14,972 nt of DNA from CAYHDN01 sp964355425 (lineage in GTDB: Bacteria; Patescibacteriota; UBA1384; XYA2-FULL-43-10; CAINNR01): positions 1 to 14,972 of the forward strand of contig CAYHDN010000016.1 of assembly GCA_964355425.1 (NCBI GenBank), in the 5' to 3' direction. Of the stretch, positions 6,177 through 13,042 are shown piece after piece. The position numbers and the translations under genes are program-made. Numbering within the stretch: the stretch's first letter is position 1; each line of letters starts with the position of its first letter. The notes beneath the pieces were generated by a model that made no database searches, was not told the origin of the DNA, and was given only the letters and a program-made list of their open reading frames with translations.

Positions 6177-6192
6177 ATTATAACGTAGTATA
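6177..6192 (-). promoter_or_regulatory. Tandem -10 boxes upstream of recA
   Basis: On the minus strand TATACT (6192-6187) and TATAAT (6182-6177) are separated by 4 bases. The upstream box would give a leader that includes the AGAGGAG ribosome-binding site. The downstream box would start transcription inside or after it. Two alternative starts would thus give messages with and without a full ribosome-binding site. No LexA-type box was recognised. Confidence 0.5.
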
Positions 6193-6198
6193 AACTCT

Positions 6199-6273
6199 CA
6201 CTGATCTACTAGCACTGATCCGCACAGATAAATTTTCCTCAGTGTCTTATCTGTGACGATAGATCTGTGGTAG
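6199..6273. repeat. Iterated-word inverted repeat, CACTGATC/CACAGATA type
   Basis: The left side has CACTGATCTA (6199-6208), CACTGATCCG (6213-6222) and CACAGATAAA (6223-6232). The right side carries the complements of the same words, in TTATCTGTG (6247-6255) and AGATCTGTGG (6261-6270). CACAGATAA (6223-6231) and TTATCTGTG form a perfect 9-bp stem, with shorter matching blocks outside. It fills the spacer between the rodZ-like gene and recA. Confidence 0.8.
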
Positions 6274-6276
6274 TTT

Positions 6277-6978
6277 TTACTTCGATATATTCTCTGCAGT
6301 CTTGGTTTTTCTTTCAACAACAAAAACCTTGCTCGATTCCTTGTTCGCCTTGTTTTTGGCGCTGATGACGATAGTATTTAATCCCTTTTGGAGAGAAATC
6401 TCCTGCTGAAATTTACCATCGGAAGTAAGTGAAATCGGTTCTTTATTAATGTTTAAATTTACGCCAGGATCAGTAGTTCCAACCACTTTTATCGCTTCGC
6501 TCTCGGTTACCATATCTTTACTCGGAGAATCAATTGCCAGGCGCGGCACGGAAGCAAAACTCAAAACTTGAAAAATAATATAAATAACAGCCGAAATACA
6601 AAAGAGTACGGCAAAAATAATTACTGCTAATTTGGGAGTAAAAATTAAAGCTCTTTCTTTTATCGGTTTTGATGAAGAGAACAATTCGGGGTCATCAAGT
6701 CTTCTGGCTGATTTTTCCATGTCATAAAGTTCTTCCACTTTGTTCGGATCAAGACCAAGATACTGGGCGTAAACGGTAAGAAAACCTTTAACATAAACAT
6801 CATTTGGCAAAAGTTCAAAATCTCCACTTTCAAGTGCCTCAAGATATTTTGCCCGAATTTTGGTCGCCAGTTCCGCTTCAACCAAATCAATACCCTTGCG
6901 CTTTCTTGCTCGGCGCATTTTTTCACCAAGGGTTTGAACGGTTCTAATTCTTCGGAGCGTAAAGCCGGCTGCAATCAT
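6277..6978 (-). CDS. rodZ: RodZ-like HTH membrane protein (YmfM family)
   Basis: This 233-residue protein is built like RodZ/YmfM, which links the MreB-type cytoskeleton to cell-wall synthesis in other bacteria. A cytoplasmic helix-turn-helix domain spans about residues 13-85: TVQTLGEKMRRARKRKGIDL, then KIRAKYLEALESGDFELLPN, then YVKGFLTVYAQYLGLD. A basic linker follows, then one transmembrane helix at about 116-142. The extracellular part (about 146-222) looks like a small beta-sandwich, with GTTDPGVNLNINKEPISLTSDGKF typical of bacterial Ig-like or glucodextranase-B-like domains. The first ATG (6978) is kept because relatives also have a short FTLRRIRTVQTLGE lead-in. No ribosome-binding site is visible before it. 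The position between ftsK and recA matches the Firmicute order. Whether this organism has MreB cannot be seen here. Confidence 0.88.
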   Translation of the reverse strand: MIAAGFTLRRIRTVQTLGEKMRRARKRKGIDLVEAELATKIRAKYLEALESGDFELLPNDVYVKGFLTVYAQYLGLDPNKVEELYDMEKSARRLDDPELFSSSKPIKERALIFTPKLAVIIFAVLFCISAVIYIIFQVLSFASVPRLAIDSPSKDMVTESEAIKVVGTTDPGVNLNINKEPISLTSDGKFQQEISLQKGLNTIVISAKNKANKESSKVFVVERKTKTAENISK

Positions 6979-7142
6979 AATTTTTTATCAAATAAAAAAT
7001 TAAATTCCTAATTGTTCTAATTATACTAATTATTCTAACTAAATCCCAATTTCCCAATTTTCTAATTATTTAGGTCAATTAGATTAATTACCCGCCTGCA
7101 ACGCTGTGCATAGCACTGCGGGCAGGGAATAATTAGGTTAAT
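6979..7142. repeat. Spacer of iterated CTAATTA words with a nested palindrome
   Basis: This 164-base spacer between ftsK and the rodZ-like gene has no ORF. From about 7005 to 7080 it repeats CTAATTATT/CTAATTGTT-like words and CCCAATTT doublets. From about 7076 the reverse complement form appears (AATTAGATTAATTA, then AATAATTAGGTTAATT at about 7128-7143), flanking a GC-rich core at 7091-7128. That core contains the hairpin GTGC-ATA-GCAC and a CCCGCCTGC/GCGGGCAGGG pair. TATAAT boxes also occur by chance in such sequence, so I do not assign a promoter. Confidence 0.7.
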
Positions 7143-9380
7143 TTAGCCATAACCATCCTGGGAATCATCCGAACGATCGGTCGCTCGATAAGTATCACGC
7201 TGGTTGGCGTCTATTAAAACATCCCTCGGCTTGGCGCCATTGGCCGGGCCAATCACCCCTTCTTGCTCCATCATGTCCAGAAGTCTGGCTGCTCTGGCAT
7301 ATCCGACTCGCAATCTGCGTTGAAGCAATGATGCGGAGGCTTGGCCAGAATTCATAACCACCTGAACCGCCTCGTCATAGAGGTCATCATCAATTGATTC
7401 TCCGCCACGTCTGCCGTTAATTGATTTTGCCGGCCGGAAAGTTAAGATTGATTCATCATACTCCGCCTCGCCCTGTTTTTTAATAAAGCCAACCAAGTCG
7501 TTAATCTCCTTGTCAGAAATAAATGCTCCTTGTACGCGACGCGGCTTAGAAAGACCATTGCCAATAAAAAGCATGTCGCCGTTGCCAAGGAGTTTCTCCG
7601 CCCCTGACATGTCGAGGATCGTCCGTGAGTCGACTTGAGAGGCGGTAGCAAAAGCAATTCGAGAAGTAATGTTGGCTTTAATCAAGCCGGTAAGAACATC
7701 GACTGACGGCCGCTGGGTGGCAACAATTAGGTGAATTCCAGTTGCTCTGGCCATTTGAGAAATCCGGACAATTGAAGCCTCAACTTCATTTGCCGAGGCC
7801 GCCATCAAATCAGCCAGCTCATCAATGATGACAACAATAAATGGCAATTTACCCTCGGGACCCGGAGACTCATTGTAGACTTGGATATTGCGCTTGCCGA
7901 CATCAGAGAACATTTTATAACGCCTCTCCATTTCATAGACCGTCCATTTGAGCGCCGAAACGGTTTTATCAACTTCAATAACTACCGGGGTCAAAAGATG
8001 AGGAATGCCGTTGTAATTGGTCAACTCGACTCGTTTCGGATCGATCAAAATAAACCGCAAATCCTCTGGAGAGTTATGGAAAAGGAAGGTGGAGATTACC
8101 GAGTTTATACAAACACTTTTGCCTGAACCGGTGGCGCCGGCAACCATCAGATGCGGCATATTCTCAAGATCAATTGCTACTGGAGTGCCGGCAACGTCGC
8201 GACCGAGGGCTATCGCCAGCTTGCTTTTCATCGCCTTAAATTGTGACGAGGCCATCACTTCTTTCAGAGTGACCCGGGCACAAACCTGATTCGGGACTTC
8301 GATTCCAACCGCACTTTTGCCCGGAATTGGTGCCTCGATTCGCAAGCTTTTAGCCGCCAGTGCCAGAGCAATGTCATTATTTCTGGCAGTAATTTGATTT
8401 AATTTCACTCCTTCTGTCGGCCGCAAGGTATATTGAGTTACCGTCGGCCCGACATTAACGTCCTGCATCTTAACCTCAATGCCGAAATTCTGGCAAGTCT
8501 TTTTAATCATTTCAACATTTTTGGCGATGTCCCCGGATTTGGCTACATCATTTGACTCTAAGAGAATGTCATAGGTCGGAAACTGCCAGATCCGGCCAGC
8601 CATTGTTTTCATCGCTGGCCTTGGCGCGGTTTCAATCACCGGCGCTTTTGGCACCTCTTCAATCCTCGGCCTGCGGGACAAAAAGGAAAAACTTCGACTC
8701 AAGCGCTGCAAAAATGAAGGCCTGGACTTCTCCAGCTCCTCCTCTTTGTCGCCACGATGGACTTTGACTCCGCCCGCTTCCTCCGGCTCCTCTTCTAATT
8801 CTTTGCCGGTTTTCAAACCAAATAATCGGGTAAGCGAGAAATTAAAGGTGATCATGATTGAAATAAAAGTTACCGCCAGAATGATAATGAAAGCCGGAAA
8901 AACACCGATTGAATTTCTAATCGGTGACGAAACCATGTAGCCCAAAATCCCTCCGCCACCGCCATTTCCGGCAACTAATTTAGCGTCGGCTGCAGGAACA
9001 AAAAGATGGATTAATGACGGCATAAAAGCAAAAAACAGTAGTAAGCCGAAAAATCTCGCCAGCTTGACCCCGCCTTTCGGCGGAAAAAGAAGCACCGCAC
9101 CAAGCCAAAAGATTGCTACCGGGAAAAGATAGCCGACAAAATAGCCAAACATCCGATAATTAAAGAGTTTCAAATGTTCGCCTAACCGACCGGCCGAACC
9201 AAAAATTCCCAAAAAAAGAATTATCGAAAAAATCATTAAAGCAACAGCAAAAATCTCCCGCCAAATGTCCGGCCCGAGACCGAGCGTGGTGTCAAAAACA
9301 AAATTACCCCACTCATTTTCACGCTGCCACCACTTGGCCCGCTTCTGTTTATGTTTTGGAAATTTTCGTTTGCGCCCCAC
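7143..9380 (-). CDS. ftsK: DNA translocase FtsK/SpoIIIE
   Basis: This 745-residue septal DNA pump moves chromosome ends out of the division site. A basic N-terminus is followed by about four membrane segments (about residues 42-62, 78-100, 106-128, 158-183). An acidic/basic linker spans about 190-260. The motor runs from about 268 to 640, with Walker A AGATGSGKS (414-422), Walker B IVVIIDELAD (515-524) and the ATQRPSVDVLTG motif (554-565). A C-terminal winged-helix gamma domain follows (about 668-735: YDEAVQVVMNSGQASASLLQ then RLRVGYARAARLLDMME), which reads KOPS/SRS-type sites. The start is GTG at 9380, with AGGAG (9386-9390) 5 bases upstream; no ATG fits. It heads the ftsK - rodZ - recA run. 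A promoter with an extended -10 box lies about 100 bases upstream. Confidence 0.97.
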   Translation of the reverse strand: MGRKRKFPKHKQKRAKWWQRENEWGNFVFDTTLGLGPDIWREIFAVALMIFSIILFLGIFGSAGRLGEHLKLFNYRMFGYFVGYLFPVAIFWLGAVLLFPPKGGVKLARFFGLLLFFAFMPSLIHLFVPAADAKLVAGNGGGGGILGYMVSSPIRNSIGVFPAFIIILAVTFISIMITFNFSLTRLFGLKTGKELEEEPEEAGGVKVHRGDKEEELEKSRPSFLQRLSRSFSFLSRRPRIEEVPKAPVIETAPRPAMKTMAGRIWQFPTYDILLESNDVAKSGDIAKNVEMIKKTCQNFGIEVKMQDVNVGPTVTQYTLRPTEGVKLNQITARNNDIALALAAKSLRIEAPIPGKSAVGIEVPNQVCARVTLKEVMASSQFKAMKSKLAIALGRDVAGTPVAIDLENMPHLMVAGATGSGKSVCINSVISTFLFHNSPEDLRFILIDPKRVELTNYNGIPHLLTPVVIEVDKTVSALKWTVYEMERRYKMFSDVGKRNIQVYNESPGPEGKLPFIVVIIDELADLMAASANEVEASIVRISQMARATGIHLIVATQRPSVDVLTGLIKANITSRIAFATASQVDSRTILDMSGAEKLLGNGDMLFIGNGLSKPRRVQGAFISDKEINDLVGFIKKQGEAEYDESILTFRPAKSINGRRGGESIDDDLYDEAVQVVMNSGQASASLLQRRLRVGYARAARLLDMMEQEGVIGPANGAKPRDVLIDANQRDTYRATDRSDDSQDGYG

Positions 9381-9442
9381 CTCATCTCCTACGAAATTAC
9401 GAACAAGACTAACTTACAAACTAAACACAAAACCACGAAAAC

Positions 9443-9473
9443 TTCGTCATTCGACATTCTGGTTTCGTCATTC
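9443..9473. repeat. Direct repeat TTCGTCATTC in the ftsK leader
   Basis: TTCGTCATTC occurs at 9443-9452 and 9464-9473, a 21-base period. Related degenerate words continue to about 9391. On the ftsK transcript this reads GAATGACGAA twice. It lies between the ftsK promoter and its ribosome-binding site. Confidence 0.8.
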
Positions 9474-9480
9474 TGATTCC

Positions 9481-9489
9481 ATTATATCA
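9481..9489 (-). promoter_or_regulatory. Extended -10 promoter of ftsK
   Basis: On the minus strand this reads TGATATAAT, preceded by TG. TTGTGC lies 16 bases upstream as a possible -35 box. It would give a leader of about 95 bases containing the TTCGTCATTC direct repeat. Confidence 0.7.
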
Positions 9490-9518
9490 CAGCAAAGATA
9501 TTGCACAATTGCTAAAAT

Positions 9519-9524
9519 TATACT
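9519..9524 (+). promoter_or_regulatory. Possible -10 box of the 178-residue gene
   Basis: TATACT lies 33 bases before the ATG at 9558. The nearest -35-like word, TTGCAC at 9501, is only 12 bases away, and no TG extension is present. The call is weak, but the spacer is divergent and a rightward promoter is expected here. Confidence 0.35.
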
Positions 9525-9557
9525 ATTGTCGAGATAACTCACAATGAGGTGAATAGT

Positions 9558-10094
9558 ATGCTTACCGCTGGCATGTCCGTTGTTCTTCTTTCCGTCATCG
9601 CCGTAATCTACTTCATTATGCAGCTTCCGGATCGCATTGCCAAACTGGCTGATGCACGGAGAGTCGAACAACTGCTAATGGAGGCACTGATCGGAAACAC
9701 CTTCGCCATGGACAGCCTTCGCCGGTCAGTAACCATCTGTTATCGGCGAGCCTTCGTCCACCTGCGTGAACTGGTACTTCGCTCAGACATCAAAATCGAA
9801 CTGACTGTTGATGGGGTCGTTTTCCCGATCAACCGCAAGTCCATAGCGACAAACGGTTGTGAGTTTTCTCCATCATCAATCAGCAACCCGTGGGGTCACG
9901 ATCAGGCTCAGGGTTACTTCTTCATCAACGCGACCGATGCCTATGACCACACCAGCATTTTGCTCGCCAGTCCGCGAGAACTATTCAGGCTCGGGAAACC
10001 ATCGCCCGAAACTGATTTCTACTTCCGAGTCCTCGGCCTCCATGGAGACAAGCCCAGTCACTTGGTGCTCCGCCGAGAGCAAACCGGGGTGTAG
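9558..10094 (+). CDS. Membrane-anchored orphan protein, 178 residues
   Basis: I do not recognise this protein. One hydrophobic helix (about residues 3-22, MSVVLLSVIAVIYFIMQL) lacks a cleavage site and is followed by a helical Arg/Leu-rich stretch (about 23-75) and then a soluble beta-rich part with Trp, Gly and aromatic residues to the end. It is best described as an N-terminally anchored protein; which side the bulk lies on is not clear. ATG at 9558 is chosen over GTG at 9549 because GAGGTG (9546-9551) sits 6 bases before the ATG and covers that GTG. A strong terminator follows at 10121. It is divergent from ftsK and convergent with an M23 peptidase gene. Its composition is slightly more GC-rich than that of the core genes. 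Confidence 0.8.
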   Translation: MLTAGMSVVLLSVIAVIYFIMQLPDRIAKLADARRVEQLLMEALIGNTFAMDSLRRSVTICYRRAFVHLRELVLRSDIKIELTVDGVVFPINRKSIATNGCEFSPSSISNPWGHDQAQGYFFINATDAYDHTSILLASPRELFRLGKPSPETDFYFRVLGLHGDKPSHLVLRREQTGV

Positions 10095-10120
10095 CGTCCC
10101 GAACCATGACATAGAACCGC

Positions 10121-10158
10121 AAAAGCGGCCGGGCAATATGCCCCGACCGCTCTTTTAT
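10121..10158 (+). terminator. Terminator of the 178-residue gene
   Basis: AAAAGCGG and CGGGC (10121-10134) pair with GCCCCG and CCGCT..TTTT (10140-10156), with one mismatch and an ATAT-type loop. A T-rich tail follows (TCTTTTATTTTC). Confidence 0.85.
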
Positions 10159-10170
10159 TTTCTCCGACAT

Positions 10171-10229
10171 ATTAGCGATTTGACGCGATCGAGTGGAATC
10201 GCTAATTTTCTGATTTTCGAATCAAAAAT
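10171..10229. repeat. Two hairpins between convergent terminators
   Basis: ATTAGCGATT (10171-10180) and AATCGCTAAT (10197-10206) form a perfect 10-bp inverted repeat. Just after it, AATTTTCTGATT pairs with AATCAAAAATT around a TTCG tetraloop (about 10203-10229, one bulge). The arms overlap slightly, so the two folds compete. Confidence 0.75.
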
Positions 10230-10241
10230 TCTCGATAAATT

Positions 10242-10266
10242 AAAAAACCGCCAGTCGGAACTGGCG
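10242..10266 (-). terminator. Terminator of the M23 peptidase gene
   Basis: On the minus strand CGCCAGT (10266-10260) pairs with ACTGGCG (10255-10249) around a 4-base loop, followed by G and six Ts. It begins 11 bases after the stop codon of the peptidase gene. Confidence 0.9.
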
Positions 10267-10277
10267 AGGACATGGGT

Positions 10278-11033
10278 TCATCTGGCCCAAAGGATGTTGT
10301 GGTTCTGATCGAAGAGCCAGAGTTCAGAGACCCCTACTGGATTAGAGAGGTTGTAGGCTTCTGCCGTTGAATAGAGGCAAAAGGGATCGAACCAGACATT
10401 CTTCTGGCCCTGCGCATCACGGGTGTAGACCTCAAAATGCAAATGAGGCTCATCCCACGATGGAAACTGCTCACGATCTGGTCGCTGATCGGGAGTTTCG
10501 TCATATCCCCAAGTCAGCCCCGAGTCCCCTACGTAGCCAACCAGATCTCCACGGCGGATCCATACAGCCCCATCGGGGGCAACTCCACTCACCAGATAAA
10601 TCCCCTTCGGATCCCAATCATGAGGCTGTGCTTTGCTTTGAACCGGCCTAAGGCACGGAATACTCTCAGCCACCCTGGAAAGATGGCCGTAGCAAGTGTA
10701 CTTCTGCTGCTCCGGGTGCCAGATCTGGACAAAGTGACCGAGCGCGTAACCCACGGTTTTGCCCTGCCACAACCGTTCGGGTAACAAGCGGCTGTGAAAG
10801 GATTGAATCGCCCACCCGTCAGTTGCGGCATAAACTGCTGTACCGTAGGAGCAGGCAAAGTCAATGCCTTTGTGATTGGGATAGCCATGAATCTGCTGTT
10901 CCTGCTGGCTGTACAGCCAGCCCTCGGTGATCGTTGGGTTGGATGATCTCGCCAGCGGCACCACCAGAAACTGCTTAGCCTCCGCCCCTGTCATCACTAA
11001 CAACATCAACAACAGTATAGCGATCTTCTCCAT
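10278..11033 (-). CDS. Secreted M23 (LytM-type) metallo-endopeptidase
   Basis: This 251-residue lysostaphin/LytM-type peptidase is expected to cut peptide cross-links of peptidoglycan outside the membrane. A clear signal peptide (MEKIAILLLMLLVMTGAEA, cleavage near residue 19) precedes the catalytic domain. Zinc-site motifs are intact: His54 and Asp58 in HKGID, and His199 in HLHFE, with His197 and His117 (CYGHLS) as the expected catalytic histidines. Unusual insertions lie between strands, with a Pro/Asp-rich stretch at about 177-193. Several cysteines (61, 114, 127, 219) could form disulphides. The gene stands alone: it has a near-consensus promoter, GGGAGT (11042-11047) 8 bases before the ATG, and its own terminator. 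It separates RNase J from ftsK. It could remodel the cell's own wall or attack a host or competitor; the sequence does not decide. Confidence 0.9.
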   Translation of the reverse strand: MEKIAILLLMLLVMTGAEAKQFLVVPLARSSNPTITEGWLYSQQEQQIHGYPNHKGIDFACSYGTAVYAATDGWAIQSFHSRLLPERLWQGKTVGYALGHFVQIWHPEQQKYTCYGHLSRVAESIPCLRPVQSKAQPHDWDPKGIYLVSGVAPDGAVWIRRGDLVGYVGDSGLTWGYDETPDQRPDREQFPSWDEPHLHFEVYTRDAQGQKNVWFDPFCLYSTAEAYNLSNPVGVSELWLFDQNHNILWAR

Positions 11034-11066
11034 GAACGATCACTCCCAGAATTTCAGGTTTTCATA

Positions 11067-11095
11067 AGATTAGCAGTTTTCACTATTAATGTCAA
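11067..11095 (-). promoter_or_regulatory. Promoter of the M23 peptidase gene
   Basis: On the minus strand TTGACA (11095-11090), 17 bases and TAATCT (11072-11067) with TGC in front form a consensus -35 and extended -10. The predicted start near 11060 gives a leader of about 27 bases. Confidence 0.85.
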
Positions 11096-11096
11096 T

Positions 11097-11132
11097 ATAA
11101 AAAAGCGGCCTGTCTTGCTGAACAAACCGCTT
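11097..11132 (-). terminator. Terminator of RNase J
   Basis: On the minus strand AAGCGG (11132-11127) pairs with CCGCTT (11108-11103) around an 18-base loop, followed by a T-rich run. It ends next to the -35 box of the M23 promoter, so the two units are packed end to end. Confidence 0.75.
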
Positions 11133-11151
11133 CTTTACAACTGCTATTGAA

Positions 11152-12954
11152 TTAAACTTCTATTACTACGGGGATGACCATGGGTCTCCTCTCCGTCTCC
11201 TTATATAGAAAATCACCCAAATCTTCTCGGAGTTTAGTTTTAATTAGCGACCAATCGCCACGAGCTTTGCCACCGGACACATGTTGGGCAAAAAGCCGTT
11301 TGATCTCTGCTCGTGCCTTGTGAACTAAGTTTTCATTCTCGCGCATATAGATAAATCCGCGGGAGATGATATCGGGCGAAGTAACAATTTGGCCGGTCTG
11401 GTGATTAACGGTAACAATTACAACGAAGATACCGTCGGCCGCCATTGCTTTGCGATCACGCAGAACGATATTGCCGACATCACCGACACCAAGACCATCA
11501 ACCATAACGTAGGAAGCCGGAACCCGCTTATTGGTAACAGCACCCTTGCCCCCTTCAAATTCAATAATCTGGCCGTTATCAGAAACCAGAACATTGTCCT
11601 CGGGAATTCCGACGTCCTGGGCCAAGCCGGCGTGAACCATCAATTTATGGCGCTCACCATGAATCGGAACAAAGAATTTCGGCTTAATCAGCCCGATCAT
11701 TAATTTCAAGTCCTCCTGATATGCATGACCCGAAGTGTGAACATCAAACATTTTTTGATAGATAACTCTGGCCCCTTCGCGATAGAGATTATCCATGACT
11801 TCAGATACCGATCGTTCGTTTCCGGGGATCGGTGAAGAGGACAAAATAACTGTGTCACCCTTTTTAATCTTAATCTGACGATGTTCGCCGGCGGCAATTC
11901 TGGTTAGAGCCGAACGTTCCTCCCCTTGTGAACCGGTACAGACAATCGTCACCCGATTGTCGGGATATTTTCCGATATCACCGACATCAATCATCGTCTC
12001 TGCCGGAATATTTAAGGCCTTAATTGACGAGGCAACTTCAACATTAGCGATCATTGACCGGCCGGAAAAAGCCACTTTGCGCCCAAGCCTCTTTGAAACA
12101 TTTAGAATCTGCTGAATGCGGGAAATAAGCGAGGCAAAAGTCGCCATGATAACTCTACCACGGGCATTTTCAACCAATTTGAAGAGTGAATCTTCAACCT
12201 CTTTTTCAGAAATGGTATGGCCGGGTTTTTCAGCGTTTGTCGAATCGGAAAAGAGGGCCAAAACTCCCTGGCCGCCAAGTTGGGCCAGTTTTGAAAAATC
12301 GGTCGGGCGGCCGTCGGCAGGAGTGTGGTCGAATTTCCAGTCAGTAGCATAAACCAAAATTCCTTCCGGAGTGATAATTGAAAGACCAAAACTGTCAGGA
12401 ATATTGTGATTTAAGCGAAAAGTTTCAATTTTAAAGCAACCGAGATGCAAAATCTCTTCGCCGGGAATTATCGTCGCCAATTTCACCCGATTCTCCATAC
12501 CAAACTCCTCCAGGCGCTTTTTAATCAAACCGTTGGTCATCGGTGCCGAGTAAATCTGCGGCGAACCCAATTTATCGTAAAGATACGGAATGGCACCGGT
12601 ATGGTCCAAGTGTCCGTGGGTAATAATTAGTCCGCGAATCTTGTCTTTGTTTTCGGCCAAATAGGAAATATCGGGAATTACATAGTCAATTCCCGGCATA
12701 TCTTCATTTGGAAACATCAGCCCGGCGTCAATTACGATGATATCGTTGCCGTACTCGATGGCAGTCATGTTTTTGCCGACCTCTTCAAGCCCGCCCATTG
12801 GTATAAATCGCAAGGCTGGTTTTTTATAAAAACCTCCTTCACTTTTTTGTGGTCGATTTTGTTGATTTCCGCCAACATTTGGCGTTAAATTACCGAAAGT
12901 TTTCGATAGATCGGTCTTTCGAATTCCACGCCCTGTTTTTTGTTTTGTGATCAT
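11152..12954 (-). CDS. rnj: Ribonuclease J
   Basis: This 600-residue metallo-beta-lactamase/beta-CASP nuclease matures and degrades RNA from the 5' end or internally. A basic Lys/Gln/Asn-rich extension of about 45 residues precedes the usual start, LRFIPMGGLEEVGKNMTAIE. The metal-binding motif HGHLDH is at residues 113-118, followed by the LNHNIPDSFG and YATDWKFDHTP motifs. The beta-CASP part opens with ALFSDSTNAEKPGHT. HTSGHAYQEDL and VPIHGERHKL complete the catalytic set, and the C-terminal domain is full length (to VIPVVIEV). AGGAG (12959-12963) lies 4 bases before the ATG and overlaps the first CTAG of the repeat spacer behind it. No separate promoter is visible, so it is probably co-transcribed with the UDG gene 92 bases upstream. 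Its place beside ftsK matches the rnjB-spoIIIE neighbourhood of Firmicutes. Confidence 0.96.
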   Translation of the reverse strand: MITKQKTGRGIRKTDLSKTFGNLTPNVGGNQQNRPQKSEGGFYKKPALRFIPMGGLEEVGKNMTAIEYGNDIIVIDAGLMFPNEDMPGIDYVIPDISYLAENKDKIRGLIITHGHLDHTGAIPYLYDKLGSPQIYSAPMTNGLIKKRLEEFGMENRVKLATIIPGEEILHLGCFKIETFRLNHNIPDSFGLSIITPEGILVYATDWKFDHTPADGRPTDFSKLAQLGGQGVLALFSDSTNAEKPGHTISEKEVEDSLFKLVENARGRVIMATFASLISRIQQILNVSKRLGRKVAFSGRSMIANVEVASSIKALNIPAETMIDVGDIGKYPDNRVTIVCTGSQGEERSALTRIAAGEHRQIKIKKGDTVILSSSPIPGNERSVSEVMDNLYREGARVIYQKMFDVHTSGHAYQEDLKLMIGLIKPKFFVPIHGERHKLMVHAGLAQDVGIPEDNVLVSDNGQIIEFEGGKGAVTNKRVPASYVMVDGLGVGDVGNIVLRDRKAMAADGIFVVIVTVNHQTGQIVTSPDIISRGFIYMRENENLVHKARAEIKRLFAQHVSGGKARGDWSLIKTKLREDLGDFLYKETERRPMVIPVVIEV

Positions 12955-12960
12955 AGTTCT

Positions 12961-13042
12961 CCTAGGAGCTAGAGATAGCTAGGAGTGGCTAGAGAATGGC
13001 TAGACAATCGCCTAGCTTTCTAGCTTACTAGCTTTCTAGCTA
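12961..13042. repeat. CTAG array forming an imperfect inverted repeat
   Basis: Nine CTAG tetramers occur in 78 bases (first at 12962, last at 13036). The left half reads as GCTAGAGA/GCTAGGAG-type units and the right half as CTAGCTTT units, so they are near reverse complements. GCTAGAGAATGGCTAG (12988-13003) faces CTAGCTTTCTAGC (13012-13024). The array fills the spacer between the UDG gene and rnj and runs into the rnj ribosome-binding site. Confidence 0.85.

Noticed and set aside
9549..9557. GTG start for the 178-residue gene
   Set aside because: The GTG is part of the GAGGTG ribosome-binding site of the ATG at 9558.
12961..13042. CRISPR array or recombination site at the CTAG cluster
   Set aside because: Units are very short and degenerate with no fixed spacers, and no cas or recombinase gene is in view.
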